Shown: positions 26,552-36,161, counted from the first letter of the stretch. The stretch: 64,000 bases of DNA from Dictyobacter aurantiacus (GCF_003967515.1 NZ_BIFQ01000002.1:310001-374000), one strand, 5' to 3'. Translations and numbers: made by a program. The notes: generated from the letters alone by a model not told the origin.

Positions 26552-27394
26552 ATGAAGTATGGGGTCGTGCTGCCGCTATCGGGGATCGATGGGGATCTGG
26601 AGCGGCTGGTTGAGTATGCGCGTATCGCGGAGGATGCGGGCTGGGATGGCGTGTTTCTAGAAGATTACATCGTTTACTGGGGGGAGCATAACATCACTTA
26701 TGATCCATGGCTGGCGCTGACGGCGATCGCTCTGCGTACCCAACATATCGAACTGGGCATTACGGTAACGCCCCTGCCGTCGCGCCTGCCATGGAAGCTA
26801 GCACGCGAGGCCATCACGCTGGACCACATTTCTCATGGTCGCCTGATCCTCGGCTTCGGGCTGGGTGATGCGCAGGATCACCACTTCGGCGAGGTGGCGA
26901 ACGAGAAGCAGCGCGCCACCATGCTGGATGAGGGGTTGGAGATCCTGGCCGGCTTAATGAGCGGGCAGCCATACAGCCATCAAGGAACATACTACACGAT
27001 CAATGAGGTTACGTTCAATCCACAGCCGGTGCAGCGTCCCCGCATACCCATCTGGATCGGTGGCTGGTGGCCGCGCAAGGCACCAGCCCTACGCGCAGCG
27101 CGCTGGGACGGCTTCTGCCCCGCGAAATTACCTGATGCGCAAGGCGATGGCTCCCTCAAACCACACGATATCCAGGCCATACGAGACTTTATAAGCACCA
27201 ACCGTACAGGCGATGCTCCCTTTGATATTACAGCAGCCGGACACAGCGCGATGGGCGACCGTGCAAAAGCCCGCGCGCAGATTGAGCCCTTTGAAGCAGC
27301 GGGCGCCACATGGTGGGGTGAATTTATTCTACCGGAGCCCGGCGAAAGTGCTCAGGCGCTGGCACGCATCAAACAGGGGCCACCACGAGATTAA
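26552..27394 (+). CDS. LLM-class F420-dependent oxidoreductase
   Basis: 280 residues, luciferase-like fold. Visible motifs are MKYGVVLPLSGIDGDLERLVEYA, AEDAGWDGVFLEDYI, the TVTPLPSRLPWKLAREAITLDHIS stretch (key residues P, R, P) and GRLILGFGLGDAQDHHFGEV. The protein probably uses F420 or FMN to oxidise a small organic substrate. ATG 26552 follows AGGAAGGA. It stands alone. A 234-bp MITE-like element is inserted 12 bp after its stop codon. Confidence 0.87.
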   Translation: MKYGVVLPLSGIDGDLERLVEYARIAEDAGWDGVFLEDYIVYWGEHNITYDPWLALTAIALRTQHIELGITVTPLPSRLPWKLAREAITLDHISHGRLILGFGLGDAQDHHFGEVANEKQRATMLDEGLEILAGLMSGQPYSHQGTYYTINEVTFNPQPVQRPRIPIWIGGWWPRKAPALRAARWDGFCPAKLPDAQGDGSLKPHDIQAIRDFISTNRTGDAPFDITAAGHSAMGDRAKARAQIEPFEAAGATWWGEFILPEPGESAQALARIKQGPPRD

Positions 27395-27406
27395 CTGGGG
27401 CAAGCC

Positions 27407-27640
27407 CCAATACGTTCAACTTTAGCGAAAAAAGGGAAGCATTGGGGAACCCGAAACGTCATAGGAATGCATGTGAGCGGTCCCCGATCACGATCATGTC
27501 CCCGTAGGCGGCCGTAGTTGCCGGGCTTGCCCCGGCAACTACGGCCGCCTACGGGGACATGATCGGGTCGAGGGATGTTCCATATTCCGCTGGCGATTTG
27601 TCGTTTTTCTTGTTGCTTGCTCTAAAATTGAACGTATTGG
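27407..27640. mobile_element. Second MITE type, 234 bp, with 35-bp-arm hairpin
   Basis: Inverted ends CCAATACGTTCAACTTTAG (27407-27425, matched 18 of 19 at 27622-27640) are flanked by GGGCAAGCC (27398-27406) and AGGCAAGCC (27641-27649), a 9-bp target duplication. The centre carries a perfect hairpin at 27491-27565 with 35-bp arms and a 5-nt loop. No coding capacity. Confidence 0.75.
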
Positions 27641-27780
27641 AGGCAAGCCTGGCACCTACATACGAATGATTGTGCCACAATGGTGGATATGGTACACTGC
27701 TAGCAAGTGGGCGGTGAAAGAAGTCGTGAGATTAAGAGGGCTGTCCCCTTGCTTTGTCAAGCACAAAAAGGAAGGTAGGC

Positions 27781-29709
27781 GTGGAGGACCAGCAGAGCCA
27801 GCCAGAGCCAGGCACATCATTTGATCAGCAAAGCGATAAACGCGTAAATACTTACCAGCCAGTGCCGCCAGCTGTATCAATAAGCAACCACACACCTGCT
27901 CCATTATCCGCACATGTTACCAACGCTGAGATCAGCGCATTCGAGCTTATCATGACGGAGATGGAGGAGGCCATCATTCTTACTGGCCTGGATAACAGGG
28001 TATACTGGCTTAATAAAGCCGCGCTAGAACTGCTGGGGCTATCTTCAGTCGAGGAAGCAGTGGGTAGATCCTACGGGGAGCTCTTTAAGCAGTGCCGCAT
28101 ATATGATCTGAAGCATCGCCCCTTTTCAAAAGATACAGAGACGAAGGCCATGCAGGCGCTGCTTGATCCTCAAACCCATAAGCAGACCGTACTGTGTCTG
28201 CTCCCTTCGAGCCGTATCGCGTGCATCGATGTTACACGTACATTCATCAGGCGACCGTTACAACCCACCAATATCATGTATCAACTGCACGACCTCACCC
28301 ATTTTTACGAGGTGCAGAAGAGCAGCTGTCAGAATAACTCGGCCCTCTTATCGTTGATCAATGCCATCGCCCATCTGCGCGACCTGCTGGCCGCGCCGCC
28401 GTCTAAAGAATCGCTGTCGATCCCATCTTCCATCCATGCCATCGGCCAGCACCTGCTCGATCTGATCCGCGATCTACTGGGGGGCCAGGCCGCGTTCCTC
28501 TTCTCACTGGGAGCCACCGATCAGCGGCTCTACTATATCGCCTTCAGTGGTCTAACACAGCCACAGGCCGAGCTGCGCTGGCAGAATAGCGGCCGCTACA
28601 GTCTGTCGGATTTCCTCGATCCCGACGCCATCGAACAGCTGCTCCAGCATAAACAGGTCAGGGTCGATCGCGAACATATGCGCATCCCGTTTTTGAAGCG
28701 CGTCGATTTCACGTCCGCTAACCTGTTCTGGACGCCGCTATTCGTGAAGCAAGAACTGGTCGGGATGTTTGTCCTGGGCAGGGATAATCCCTGTGACCCC
28801 GAAGAGAGCGAGCTGGTAGAGGCGGTCGCCACCTTGACCGCGTTGATGATCGAATATGTGCGGCCATTCGCCCACACCAACCAGGAACAGGGCAACGATA
28901 TGGTGGTGCAGGCCACCAATCAGATCATCAATACGTTCCTGAACCTGGCCAGCCACGAGTTGAAGACACCGCTAACGGCCACCATGGGCAACATCCAGCT
29001 GGCTCTGAGGCGCCTGGAAAAGCTGAAGAAGGAGGCTGATCTGTCCGATATCAATAAAAAGATCGAACAGCTGCGGGACCCGTTGGAGGCGGCCAGCGAT
29101 AGCGCGCGCCTGCAGGAACGCATTATCAGAAACTTGATCGATGATTCACGTATCCAGGCGGATACCTTTAAGCTCGATATACAGCGCTACGAGCTGCTTG
29201 AGCTGGTGAAGGAGACCGTGGGGCAACATCAGAAGCGGCATCCCGAGCAGCAGTTCACCCTGCGGCTCCCTCCACAGGCGCTCTGGGTCAACATCGACGC
29301 GCACAGGATCAGGCAGGTTCTGCAGACCTACCTTTCCAATGCCTCTCAGCAGTCGCCGACCGATCAACCGATCATTATACAGATACGCGTAGAGGCCGAT
29401 CAAGCGTACATCAGCATCCATGATAGAGGGCCCGGCATCGCGCTAGAAGAGCAAGAGCATATCTGGGAACGCCTCTATCGCTCCCTGGGGACCGCGCCTC
29501 AGAATGAGCTCGATCTAAGCATGGGTATGAGCTTCTACCTGTGCCGCAACCTGATAGAACGCCACCATGGCCTGGTCGGGGTCGAGAGCATCCCAGGCCA
29601 CGGCTCAACCTTCTGGTTCTCGCTGCCCCTGGCGCGCCATGACATCACCAGAGTCACCATGCCGCGTGTAAACCCACCACCCCCAGCGCCCTCCCCGCCA
29701 TCGCCGTAG
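27781..29709 (+). CDS. PAS/GAF sensor histidine kinase
   Basis: 642 residues from GTG 27781, with GGAAGG 5 nt upstream. In order: a polar N-terminus, a PAS domain at about 45-160 (ILTGLDNRVYWLNKAALELLG), a GAF-like domain at about 190-370, a HisKA dimerisation domain with phosphoacceptor His392 (NLASHELKTPLTA), and a HATPase domain with N box (TYLSNASQQS), DRGPGI and a GHGSTFWFSLPL end. It has no membrane segment, so it senses a cytoplasmic signal. No response regulator is adjacent, so it is an orphan kinase. Its TAG stop lies within a GTAGGTG repeat. Confidence 0.92.
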   Translation: MEDQQSQPEPGTSFDQQSDKRVNTYQPVPPAVSISNHTPAPLSAHVTNAEISAFELIMTEMEEAIILTGLDNRVYWLNKAALELLGLSSVEEAVGRSYGELFKQCRIYDLKHRPFSKDTETKAMQALLDPQTHKQTVLCLLPSSRIACIDVTRTFIRRPLQPTNIMYQLHDLTHFYEVQKSSCQNNSALLSLINAIAHLRDLLAAPPSKESLSIPSSIHAIGQHLLDLIRDLLGGQAAFLFSLGATDQRLYYIAFSGLTQPQAELRWQNSGRYSLSDFLDPDAIEQLLQHKQVRVDREHMRIPFLKRVDFTSANLFWTPLFVKQELVGMFVLGRDNPCDPEESELVEAVATLTALMIEYVRPFAHTNQEQGNDMVVQATNQIINTFLNLASHELKTPLTATMGNIQLALRRLEKLKKEADLSDINKKIEQLRDPLEAASDSARLQERIIRNLIDDSRIQADTFKLDIQRYELLELVKETVGQHQKRHPEQQFTLRLPPQALWVNIDAHRIRQVLQTYLSNASQQSPTDQPIIIQIRVEADQAYISIHDRGPGIALEEQEHIWERLYRSLGTAPQNELDLSMGMSFYLCRNLIERHHGLVGVESIPGHGSTFWFSLPLARHDITRVTMPRVNPPPPAPSPPSP

Positions 29710-29786
29710 GTGCGCCCCTCGCGGCCCATCCATCCCCTCGTAGGTACGCCCCTCGCGGATAGGAAGCGCCCGCGAGGGGATGGATG
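29706..29786. repeat. GTAGGTG repeats, copies 3 and 4, forming a terminator-like hairpin
   Basis: GTAGGTGCGCCCCTCGCGG at 29706-29724 provides the kinase stop TAG (29707-29709). A second copy, GTAGGTACGCCCCTCGCGG, is at 29740-29758. CATCCATCCCCTCG (29727-29740) pairs with CGAGGGGATGGATG (29773-29786), closing a stem between the two convergent genes. Confidence 0.7.
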
Positions 29787-30245
29787 TTAATTCTCAGATG
29801 GCTTGTAATGGCCGGGCTCGCTGCGGAAGCTGATGGCGAAGCGGTTCCAGGCGTTGATGGCGGCGACGAGCAGGGTCAGGTTGGTCAGTTCGGTCTCGCT
29901 GAAGTGCACGCGCACCTGCTCATAAACATCGTCAGGTACGTGATCGATCGAGATCAGGGTCAACTTTTCGGTCCACAGCAGAGCGGCCCGCTCGCGTTCG
30001 CTGAAGAAGGGGGTCTCCTGCCAGACCGGCAGGGCATACAGGCGCTGCTCGCTTTCACCGCCGGCCCGCGCGTCCAGACTGTGCATGTCCACACAGTAGG
30101 CGCAGCCGTTGATCTGCGAGGCACGCAATCGCACCAGTTCCTTCAATGAAGGCTCAAGGCCACAGTCGGCGATATACGTTTCCAGCCCATTCATGGCGCG
30201 CATGGCACCAGGAGCCGCTTTTCCATAGTTCATACGTGAGGTCAT
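29787..30245 (-). CDS. AhpD-like carboxymuconolactone decarboxylase family protein
   Basis: 152 residues. The AhpD-type redox motif CAYCVDMH (CxxCxxxH) is present in the helix after LKELVRLRASQINGC, and the LTLLVAAINAWNRFAISFR end is typical. Members act as peroxidase-type reductants (alkylhydroperoxidase) or as CMD enzymes. The CxxC favours the peroxidase type. ATG 30245 is chosen because AAGGAGATG lies upstream. The promoter region is occupied by two tandem MITE-like elements. Confidence 0.88.
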   Translation of the reverse strand: MTSRMNYGKAAPGAMRAMNGLETYIADCGLEPSLKELVRLRASQINGCAYCVDMHSLDARAGGESEQRLYALPVWQETPFFSERERAALLWTEKLTLISIDHVPDDVYEQVRVHFSETELTNLTLLVAAINAWNRFAISFRSEPGHYKPSEN

Positions 30246-30323
30246 AAAAATACATCTCCTTCTGATAAAAATCTTTTTGACAACTGAAGGCATGCTCGCC
30301 GCCTTAAGGCAACGTTTCTCAGA

Positions 30324-30508
30324 GCGTGTCTGACTCTCATGATGATGGCCTGCGGCCTGCATGGGTTTTCGCACCTCCGGTGCTCAGAATTCCGTTGTGT
30401 GTTGGTGCATCCGGTGCGCATCCGCGCACCCGATGCACCAACACACAAAATCGGTGCAGCCGTGCGGGGGCGCTCATACACCCCCAACATGACGGAAGTC
30501 AGACACGT
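30324..30508. mobile_element. MITE-like element, copy D
   Basis: 185 bp, ends GCGTGTCTGACT and AGTCAGACACGT. Flanked by TCTCAGA at 30317-30323 and 30509-30515. Central hairpin at 30396-30447 with 24-bp arms (one mismatch). Confidence 0.8.
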
Positions 30509-30515
30509 TCTCAGA

Positions 30516-30715
30516 AAGTGTCTGATTCTCATGATCATCGCTTGCAGCACGCCTGAGCTTTCGCACCTCCGGGGCTCACACGTCCATGGTGTGTTGGTGC
30601 ATCCGGTGCGCGGATGCGCACCGGATGCACCAACACACAAAAACAATGCGGCCGCGTAGCGGACGCGAGTGCGGGGGCGCTCACGTGCCCCCAAAGTGGT
30701 GGGAATAAGACACAT
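30516..30715. mobile_element. MITE-like element, copy E
   Basis: 200 bp, ends AAGTGTCTGATT and AATAAGACACAT. Flanked by TCTCAGA (30509-30515, shared with copy D) and TCTCAGT (30716-30722). Perfect hairpin at 30589-30638, loop GGAT. Confidence 0.78.
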
Positions 30716-30843
30716 TCTCAGTACTTTCTTCAATAATCAGATAATAGCATCTTAATGGTATTGCTAAAAGAGCCATTTATGTATACAATGAGAGAGCCAT
30801 TAAGAATCGTAGTGAGCCTGTAGCAGATAGAAGAGATTAGCAT

Positions 30844-32361
30844 ATGCCTAAACGAATAGTGCGCAGCACGAGACCGGAGATTACGCTGGACCAGTACGCG
30901 GCGGCACCCTTATATAAGCAGTTGTATGAGCGGCTGCGCGCGGAGATCCTGTCGGGACAATTGGAGTCGGGGGCACGGCTCCCCTCAACGCGCACGCTGG
31001 CCAGCGAGCTCGGGGTGTCGCGCAACACGACGGCCCTGGCTTACGAGCAGCTATTAATGGAGGGCTACATCGAGAGCAAGGTAGGCGATGGAACACGGGT
31101 AGCTCGCCTGCAACCAGAGCAGGCGCTGCATGTGCGCAGGAACGGCCGCAGGCCCACAGCCAGTCGGCAGCCAGTCACAAGAGATGAGCCAATGGGGCAG
31201 CGCGGCCAGCTACTCGCTGGTCTGACCTGGCTGGAAGAGGAAACACATCCGGATGACACGCTAAATACCGCCTTCAGGATCGGCCAGCCAGATGTGACGA
31301 CCTTCCCCTATGAAACCTGGGCACGACTGATCTCCAGGCACGCGCGCCAGTCGCTGAGCACCTTCACGGAGTACTCGGACGCGCAGGGCTACGCGCCCCT
31401 GCGTGAGGCGATCGCGGCCCACATCGGCATTACACGCGGCGTGCACTGTTCGCCGGAACAGATCATCCTTACGGCTGGCGCGCAGGGTGCCCTTGATCTA
31501 CTGGCGCGCGTGCTGCTGGACCCCGGAGACATGGCGTGGGTCGAAGATCCCGGCTATCCAGGGGCACGTGGAGCACTGCTGGGAGCCGGCGCTACGCTGG
31601 TTCAGGTGCCGGTAGATCGGGAGGGCATCGATGTCGAGGCGGGCAGACAGCTCTGCCAGCAGGCACGACTGGCGGTGGTGACGCCCTCGCACCAGTTTCC
31701 AACCGGCGTCACCATGAGTTTGAACCGGCGACTGGCCCTGCTCGAATGGTGCCGCGAGAGCCGGTCGTGGATAGTCGAGGATGATTATGATAGCGAGTTT
31801 CGCTTCAGCGGACGTCCACTGGAGGCGCTGCAGGGACTCGACAGCAGCGGACGCGTCATCTATGTTGGCACCTTCAGCAAGGTGCTCATTCCATCCCTAC
31901 GCCTGGGCTACTTGATCGTTCCACCCACGCTCCTCAAAGGCATGGTGGCAACGCGCCGCCTGATCGACGTGTACCTGCCCCTGCTGGAACAACTGGCCCT
32001 GACCGACTTTATCGTTGAGGGCCACTTTGCGCGCCACCTGCGCAAGATGCGCATCCAGTATCTTGAACGCCGCAATACACTGGTAGACGCGCTGCGCAAG
32101 GAACTGGGAGACAGGGTAGAGGTAATGGTGCCCCAGGCGGGGATGCACCTGATGGCCTGGCTCCCCACAGGTCTGGACGCCCGACGTGTCGCGCGGCAGG
32201 CGACCCGGCACGGACTGCTTACGACACCGATTGTACAAAATTCCCAGGATTCACAGCATGCCAACACGCGCCAGGGTCTGATGCTGGGCTTCTCTGGCGC
32301 CACCCCGTCCGAACTGAGGGCAGCCGTCCAGATCCTGGCACGCGCATTTCAAGAGCTATAG
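30844..32361 (+). CDS. MocR/PdxR-family regulator (GntR helix-turn-helix fused to aminotransferase)
   Basis: 505 residues. The N-terminal GntR winged helix is at about 20-90 (LYKQLYERLRAEILSGQLESG, TRTLASELGVSRNTTALAYEQL). From about 130 the protein is a class I aminotransferase fold with the PLP-binding Lys346 in VGTFSKVLIPSLRLGY and a VEDDYDSEF motif. MocR proteins control vitamin B6, GABA, taurine or similar pathways by sensing PLP adducts. It is convergent with, and overlaps by 6 bp, the PEP-mutase-like gene, which may be its metabolic partner. Confidence 0.93.
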   Translation: MPKRIVRSTRPEITLDQYAAAPLYKQLYERLRAEILSGQLESGARLPSTRTLASELGVSRNTTALAYEQLLMEGYIESKVGDGTRVARLQPEQALHVRRNGRRPTASRQPVTRDEPMGQRGQLLAGLTWLEEETHPDDTLNTAFRIGQPDVTTFPYETWARLISRHARQSLSTFTEYSDAQGYAPLREAIAAHIGITRGVHCSPEQIILTAGAQGALDLLARVLLDPGDMAWVEDPGYPGARGALLGAGATLVQVPVDREGIDVEAGRQLCQQARLAVVTPSHQFPTGVTMSLNRRLALLEWCRESRSWIVEDDYDSEFRFSGRPLEALQGLDSSGRVIYVGTFSKVLIPSLRLGYLIVPPTLLKGMVATRRLIDVYLPLLEQLALTDFIVEGHFARHLRKMRIQYLERRNTLVDALRKELGDRVEVMVPQAGMHLMAWLPTGLDARRVARQATRHGLLTTPIVQNSQDSQHANTRQGLMLGFSGATPSELRAAVQILARAFQEL

Positions 32362-33159
32362 CTCGGCGTTCAATTTCTCAAACGATCCATGCTCAAGCAC
32401 ATCTACGGCAACGGAGCGCAGGTGAGTCAACATCGAACGCATCAAGGTACCAGCGAGACTCACCCGGGCTACGCCCAGCCGCTCAAGCTCGGCCAGCGTG
32501 GTTCCGGCGCGACCACCCATGATGTTGATCGGCCCATCGATGGCCTGGACCAGACGGCCAATGGTATCATAATCAAGATGCGCAATCGGATAGACACAGT
32601 CCGCTCCGGCCTGCAAATAGGCATTGGCCCTTCTTACAGCGTGCTCGAAGCGGTCCTCAGGCTCGCCGATCTTGAGCAGGAAGACATCAACGCGGGCATT
32701 AATCACAAACGGCACATCCAACTCGGACGCCAGCTCGCGCAGGGCCGTCAGCAGTTCGACCTGGTACGACATGTCCACCAGCCCGCTCCCCGGCTGCTTG
32801 CGCGAATCCTCGATATTGATGCCCACCACGCCCGTCGCCATGACTTCCCTGACCGTCTGCAGCACATCCGGGATCGAATTTCCAAAGCCGGCCTCGATAT
32901 CCGCCGTCACGGGCAGGTTCACCACGCGCGTAATGCGAGCCAGTACCTCAACCAGCATCTCACGCGTAATCCGCTGACCATCCTCATACCCCAGCGCGGT
33001 CGCTACACCCGAACTGGTGGTGGCGATGGCCGGAAATCCCACCTGCTCAATCACCTGGGCGCTGGCAGCGTCCCACACATTGGGCAACACCAGCATCGGC
33101 GCTCCCTGATGCAGGGACCGAAAACGCCGCGCCCGCTCCTTCTGTAACCCGCTCTCCAT
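32356..33159 (-). CDS. Isocitrate lyase/PEP mutase superfamily protein
   Basis: 267 residues. The TIM-barrel family is clear from LPNVWDAASAQVIEQVGFPAIATTS, the metal-site region PVTADIEAGFG, GINIEDS and NARVDVF (usually NARTD). Members cleave or form C-C or C-P bonds in 2-methylisocitrate, oxaloacetate or phosphonopyruvate. The lyase KKCGH motif of isocitrate lyase is absent, so a phosphonomutase or oxaloacetase-like activity is more likely. The exact substrate is unknown. A small dyad AGAAC-AATC-GTTCT lies 31 bp upstream (33191-33204). Confidence 0.87.
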   Translation of the reverse strand: MESGLQKERARRFRSLHQGAPMLVLPNVWDAASAQVIEQVGFPAIATTSSGVATALGYEDGQRITREMLVEVLARITRVVNLPVTADIEAGFGNSIPDVLQTVREVMATGVVGINIEDSRKQPGSGLVDMSYQVELLTALRELASELDVPFVINARVDVFLLKIGEPEDRFEHAVRRANAYLQAGADCVYPIAHLDYDTIGRLVQAIDGPINIMGGRAGTTLAELERLGVARVSLAGTLMRSMLTHLRSVAVDVLEHGSFEKLNAEL

Positions 33160-33310
33160 AGCTAGATCCTGCCTTCTTATTTAGACTATAAGAACAATCG
33201 TTCTCAACACTATGGCTATCACTATAAGCTGCCAATGGCAGCGGGTACAAGAGCCGATTTCTACATCATCAATAGAGCCATTATCTCCTATCGGGTTTTG
33301 GTGTTCAGCC

Positions 33311-34336
33311 TTATGGGCGTAGTAGTACCTTGATGGCGCGGCGCTCATCCATGGCGCGGTAGCCCTCGGCGACCTGCTCTAGAGGCAGTTCCATGTCGAA
33401 CACCTTGCCGGGATTGATCTTGCGGTTCCAGATCAGGTCGATCAGCTCGGGCAGGAAGCGGCGTACGGGAGCAGGACCACCATGCAGGTGAACTTCTGAG
33501 AAGAACAATTCCTGGCCATCCAGGTTCACATCGTGGGAGACGCCGACGTATCCAACAGAGCCGCCAGGCCGGGTGGAACGGATCGCCTGGAGCATCGACT
33601 CCTGGGTGCCAACCGCCTCGATGACCGAGTGCGCGCCGAGTCCATTGGTGAGCTCCTTGATCTTCTCTACGCCCGCCTCCCCGCGCTCAGTGATGATATC
33701 GGTCGCGCCGAACTCGCGGGCAAGCTGCTGGCGTTTCGGATGACGACTCATCGCGATGATCCTCTCAGCCCCCAACTGTTTGGAAGCAAGTACGGCGAGC
33801 AGCCCGACGGCACCGTCTCCGATAACTACAACGGTCTTGCCGGGTGCCACATCGGCGGCCACGGCACCAAACCAGCCGGTACCCAGCACGTCCGAGGCAG
33901 CCAGGAGCGAGGGGATCAGGTCATCATCGGGCATGCCGGGCGTAGCGACCAGGGTACCATCGGCCAGAGGGATGCGGGCGCGATCGGTCTGGGTGCCGAT
34001 GGTCTGCGACACAAACTCTCCGTGCACGCAGCGCGACTGATAGCCGGCCTGGCAGATCTCGCAGGTGTTGTCGGAGATAACGAACGAGCCGACGACAAAG
34101 TCGCCTACCTTGATGTTCTTGACCTCGGAGCCGATCTCCTCGACGATCCCAACATACTCGTGACCCATTGGCTGGGGCTGGCTAACCTTTTCAACACCAC
34201 GAAAGGGCCACAGGTCGGACCCGCACACGCAGGTCGCCACCATCCGGATGATCGCATCCGTCGGTTCAATAATCTTCGGATCTTCGCGCTCTTCGAAGCG
34301 CACATCCCGAGGGCCGTACAGCATAGTTCCTCGCAT
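33311..34336 (-). CDS. Zinc-dependent alcohol dehydrogenase (MDR family)
   Basis: 341 residues, medium-chain dehydrogenase fold. Catalytic zinc ligands are in CVCGSDLW and MGHEYVG. The structural-zinc lobe has CEICQAGYQSRC, i.e. three of the usual four cysteines. The NAD(P) Rossmann motif is VVVIGDGAVGLLAVLASKQLGA. It should oxidise an alcohol or reduce an aldehyde or ketone. ATG 34336 follows AAGGAG. It stands alone. The substrate is unknown. Confidence 0.92.
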   Translation of the reverse strand: MRGTMLYGPRDVRFEEREDPKIIEPTDAIIRMVATCVCGSDLWPFRGVEKVSQPQPMGHEYVGIVEEIGSEVKNIKVGDFVVGSFVISDNTCEICQAGYQSRCVHGEFVSQTIGTQTDRARIPLADGTLVATPGMPDDDLIPSLLAASDVLGTGWFGAVAADVAPGKTVVVIGDGAVGLLAVLASKQLGAERIIAMSRHPKRQQLAREFGATDIITERGEAGVEKIKELTNGLGAHSVIEAVGTQESMLQAIRSTRPGGSVGYVGVSHDVNLDGQELFFSEVHLHGGPAPVRRFLPELIDLIWNRKINPGKVFDMELPLEQVAEGYRAMDERRAIKVLLRP

Positions 34337-34668
34337 AATGAATCTCCTTCTTATTCAGGGCGCTCGCTCTGTGCTGGCGAGCGTAAACTTACTACCACCA
34401 AATACCTTGCCTCACGCTCCTGCCGTGTGGAAGGTAACATGTCGGCAGCTTTTCTGTGACGTGAGAGCCGATGAGGTCCGGGGAGAGGAGTCTGTTTTCT
34501 CTCTAGTGGGTAGTATAGACCGCCTGGAACAGAGAGTAATAGAACAATTCTCGAAAATGATTGTCTGATTCTGCAAATATTCCAGACTGATGCCAGCACT
34601 TCAACGCTGTCCTAAGCCACTCTCAACATATAGCGGAGCAGGGCTGGATTTGAACTTTAGAGCCTGCG
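34337..34668. other. Intergenic region upstream of alcohol dehydrogenase
   Basis: 332 bp without a supported gene. At about 34546-34571 AGAACAATTCTCGAAAATGATTGTCT (split: AGAACAATTCTC, GAAAATGATTGTCT) forms an imperfect AT-rich dyad of operator type. Confidence 0.35.
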
Positions 34669-35442
34669 CTACTCAGCTGGTCGTTGGTGATGGCGCAGCC
34701 GAGAACGCCTGGCCGGATGCAATTCCAGCACCTCTTCAGGTCCAGTTGCCCGGCCATGCAAAGCGGGTACCAGCGAGGTCGTCCATGCCAGGTTGCTGGC
34801 TAGCGCGGAGCGATATTCCTGGTAGGCGACCTCATCAGCGAAGGAGGCGAGCCAGACAAAAAAATATTCGCCCTCGCGTACAGGCAAGGCGGGAAAAGTA
34901 TTTTCACTGGTCTCGGTAATAAATTGGCCCAGGATATGTGCTCCTGCCTCCTGCACAACTGGCGCCACCTCACGCGCAAAGAAATCGACAAAGTGAGGCG
35001 CAACCTGAGCATCAAGCGCGTACAGCGTCGCGACAATGAAGCCACCAGTGACCTCGGGCGCGTCCGGCGCGGGTCTGTCGGCAAGGTCTACTTGAAAAGA
35101 GGAGGTAGGGGGCGCGGGTCTGAGCAATAATACATTGTCAGAATCGATCATCGTATCGTTGGCAGCCGTACGATGCGCCTGCCAGATTGGACCGTAATAA
35201 AAGCCTTCAAGGGCCTGGCGGCGGCTCTCCATATCCGCAAAGCCGCGCAGCCAGACGAATTGGTTCGGCCTGTTGAGATCGCGAAACAGACCAATGATGC
35301 GCATCCCATACCGTTCCTGTCCCTCGATAAAATGCTCCTCGAACAAAGCAATCAGCTCATCCCTGCGTCCCGGTTTGAGCGTATACCGGCGCAATTCAAT
35401 GATCGAACAACACTCTGACGCTTGTGCCGTATCATCAGACAT
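34669..35442 (-). CDS. NIPSNAP-family protein
   Basis: 257 residues with two dimeric alpha/beta-barrel-like halves. The first contains IIELRRYTLKPGRRDELIALFEEHF and FVWLRGFADMESRRQALEGFYYGPIW, diagnostic of NIPSNAP. The second repeats the pattern at about 135-230. The biochemical role of bacterial members is unknown; some are linked to small-molecule catabolism. Probably co-oriented with the DUF1579-like gene upstream but separated by 66 bp. Confidence 0.82.
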   Translation of the reverse strand: MSDDTAQASECCSIIELRRYTLKPGRRDELIALFEEHFIEGQERYGMRIIGLFRDLNRPNQFVWLRGFADMESRRQALEGFYYGPIWQAHRTAANDTMIDSDNVLLLRPAPPTSSFQVDLADRPAPDAPEVTGGFIVATLYALDAQVAPHFVDFFAREVAPVVQEAGAHILGQFITETSENTFPALPVREGEYFFVWLASFADEVAYQEYRSALASNLAWTTSLVPALHGRATGPEEVLELHPARRSRLRHHQRPAE

Positions 35443-35508
35443 CTTGTCTGTTCCTTTTCTTTATCGATGGGCGGGACCTTTATCACGGTCTCGCCCACGC
35501 TATCGGGG

Positions 35509-36021
35509 TTATTCAGCCCGGGTAAAATTCATGATCCAGTTTGTGTCCCAATGCTTGCCCTCATCAAAGGAGAAGGCCTGCTGCCAGCGCGCCGTGGCGG
35601 CGGTCATTTCGTCCCAGATATAGCGCACGTGCAGTGGTCTGCCATCAGAAGTTTCAACGACCTGGAAGAAGGTGCCGACGCCATTTTCGAAGGAGCCATA
35701 AAGCGGCCTGAAATCCAGTGGATTGCGATTATCGATCCAGATAATGGCCCATTGTCCGGTGGATGGCTCGAAAGCCTTGACGCTATACCCCAGCGCTCTT
35801 TCACCCGAGGGCAGGGTCGCCTCCCAATGCTCGACCACCGCCCGGCCATCCAGCTGTTTTTCAAATCTGTCGCGGCCGCGAAACTCTTCCCAGATTGCCT
35901 CTTCCTCAGGAATGGTATGGTTCTGCAGCAGGTGCCCTTTCTTGCGCTTATTCAGGACGGTCCAGCTACCAATCAGCGCATCGAAATCGTGCACGCCAGA
36001 TGGTTGACTATGGTGACTCAT
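35509..36021 (-). CDS. DUF1579-like hypothetical protein
   Basis: 170 residues from ATG 36021 (AGAGGAAT upstream). A beta-rich lipocalin-like pattern is visible: FDALIGSWTVLNKRK at the start, EWEEFRGRDRF-type turns, VEHWEATLPSGERALGYSVKAF, then WAIIWIDNRNPLDFRPLYGSF and a tail AFSFDEGKHWDTNWIMNF. This resembles proteins annotated as DUF1579, which are related to small-ligand barrels. No enzymatic motif. Function unknown. Divergent from the WYL regulator, which may control it. Confidence 0.65.
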   Translation of the reverse strand: MSHHSQPSGVHDFDALIGSWTVLNKRKKGHLLQNHTIPEEEAIWEEFRGRDRFEKQLDGRAVVEHWEATLPSGERALGYSVKAFEPSTGQWAIIWIDNRNPLDFRPLYGSFENGVGTFFQVVETSDGRPLHVRYIWDEMTAATARWQQAFSFDEGKHWDTNWIMNFTRAE

Positions 36022-36161
36022 GGTGGGATTCCTCTCTTTGCTATTCAAGCTCGGCCCAGATCAATCAGCCGTCTGTGTTTGAGTATAAGGGAAAAAGGTG
36101 GTACTATTGACCCTGATTAAAGTGAATTGCTGAATTTTCAACGCGAGGAGCAAGAAAGAAC

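Noticed and set aside
30326..30733. Frames of 76-163 codons across the tandem repeats
   Set aside because: They are translations of the MITE-like elements. Repeated words such as RPRTR and VGASGA come from the DNA repeat and do not indicate a protein.
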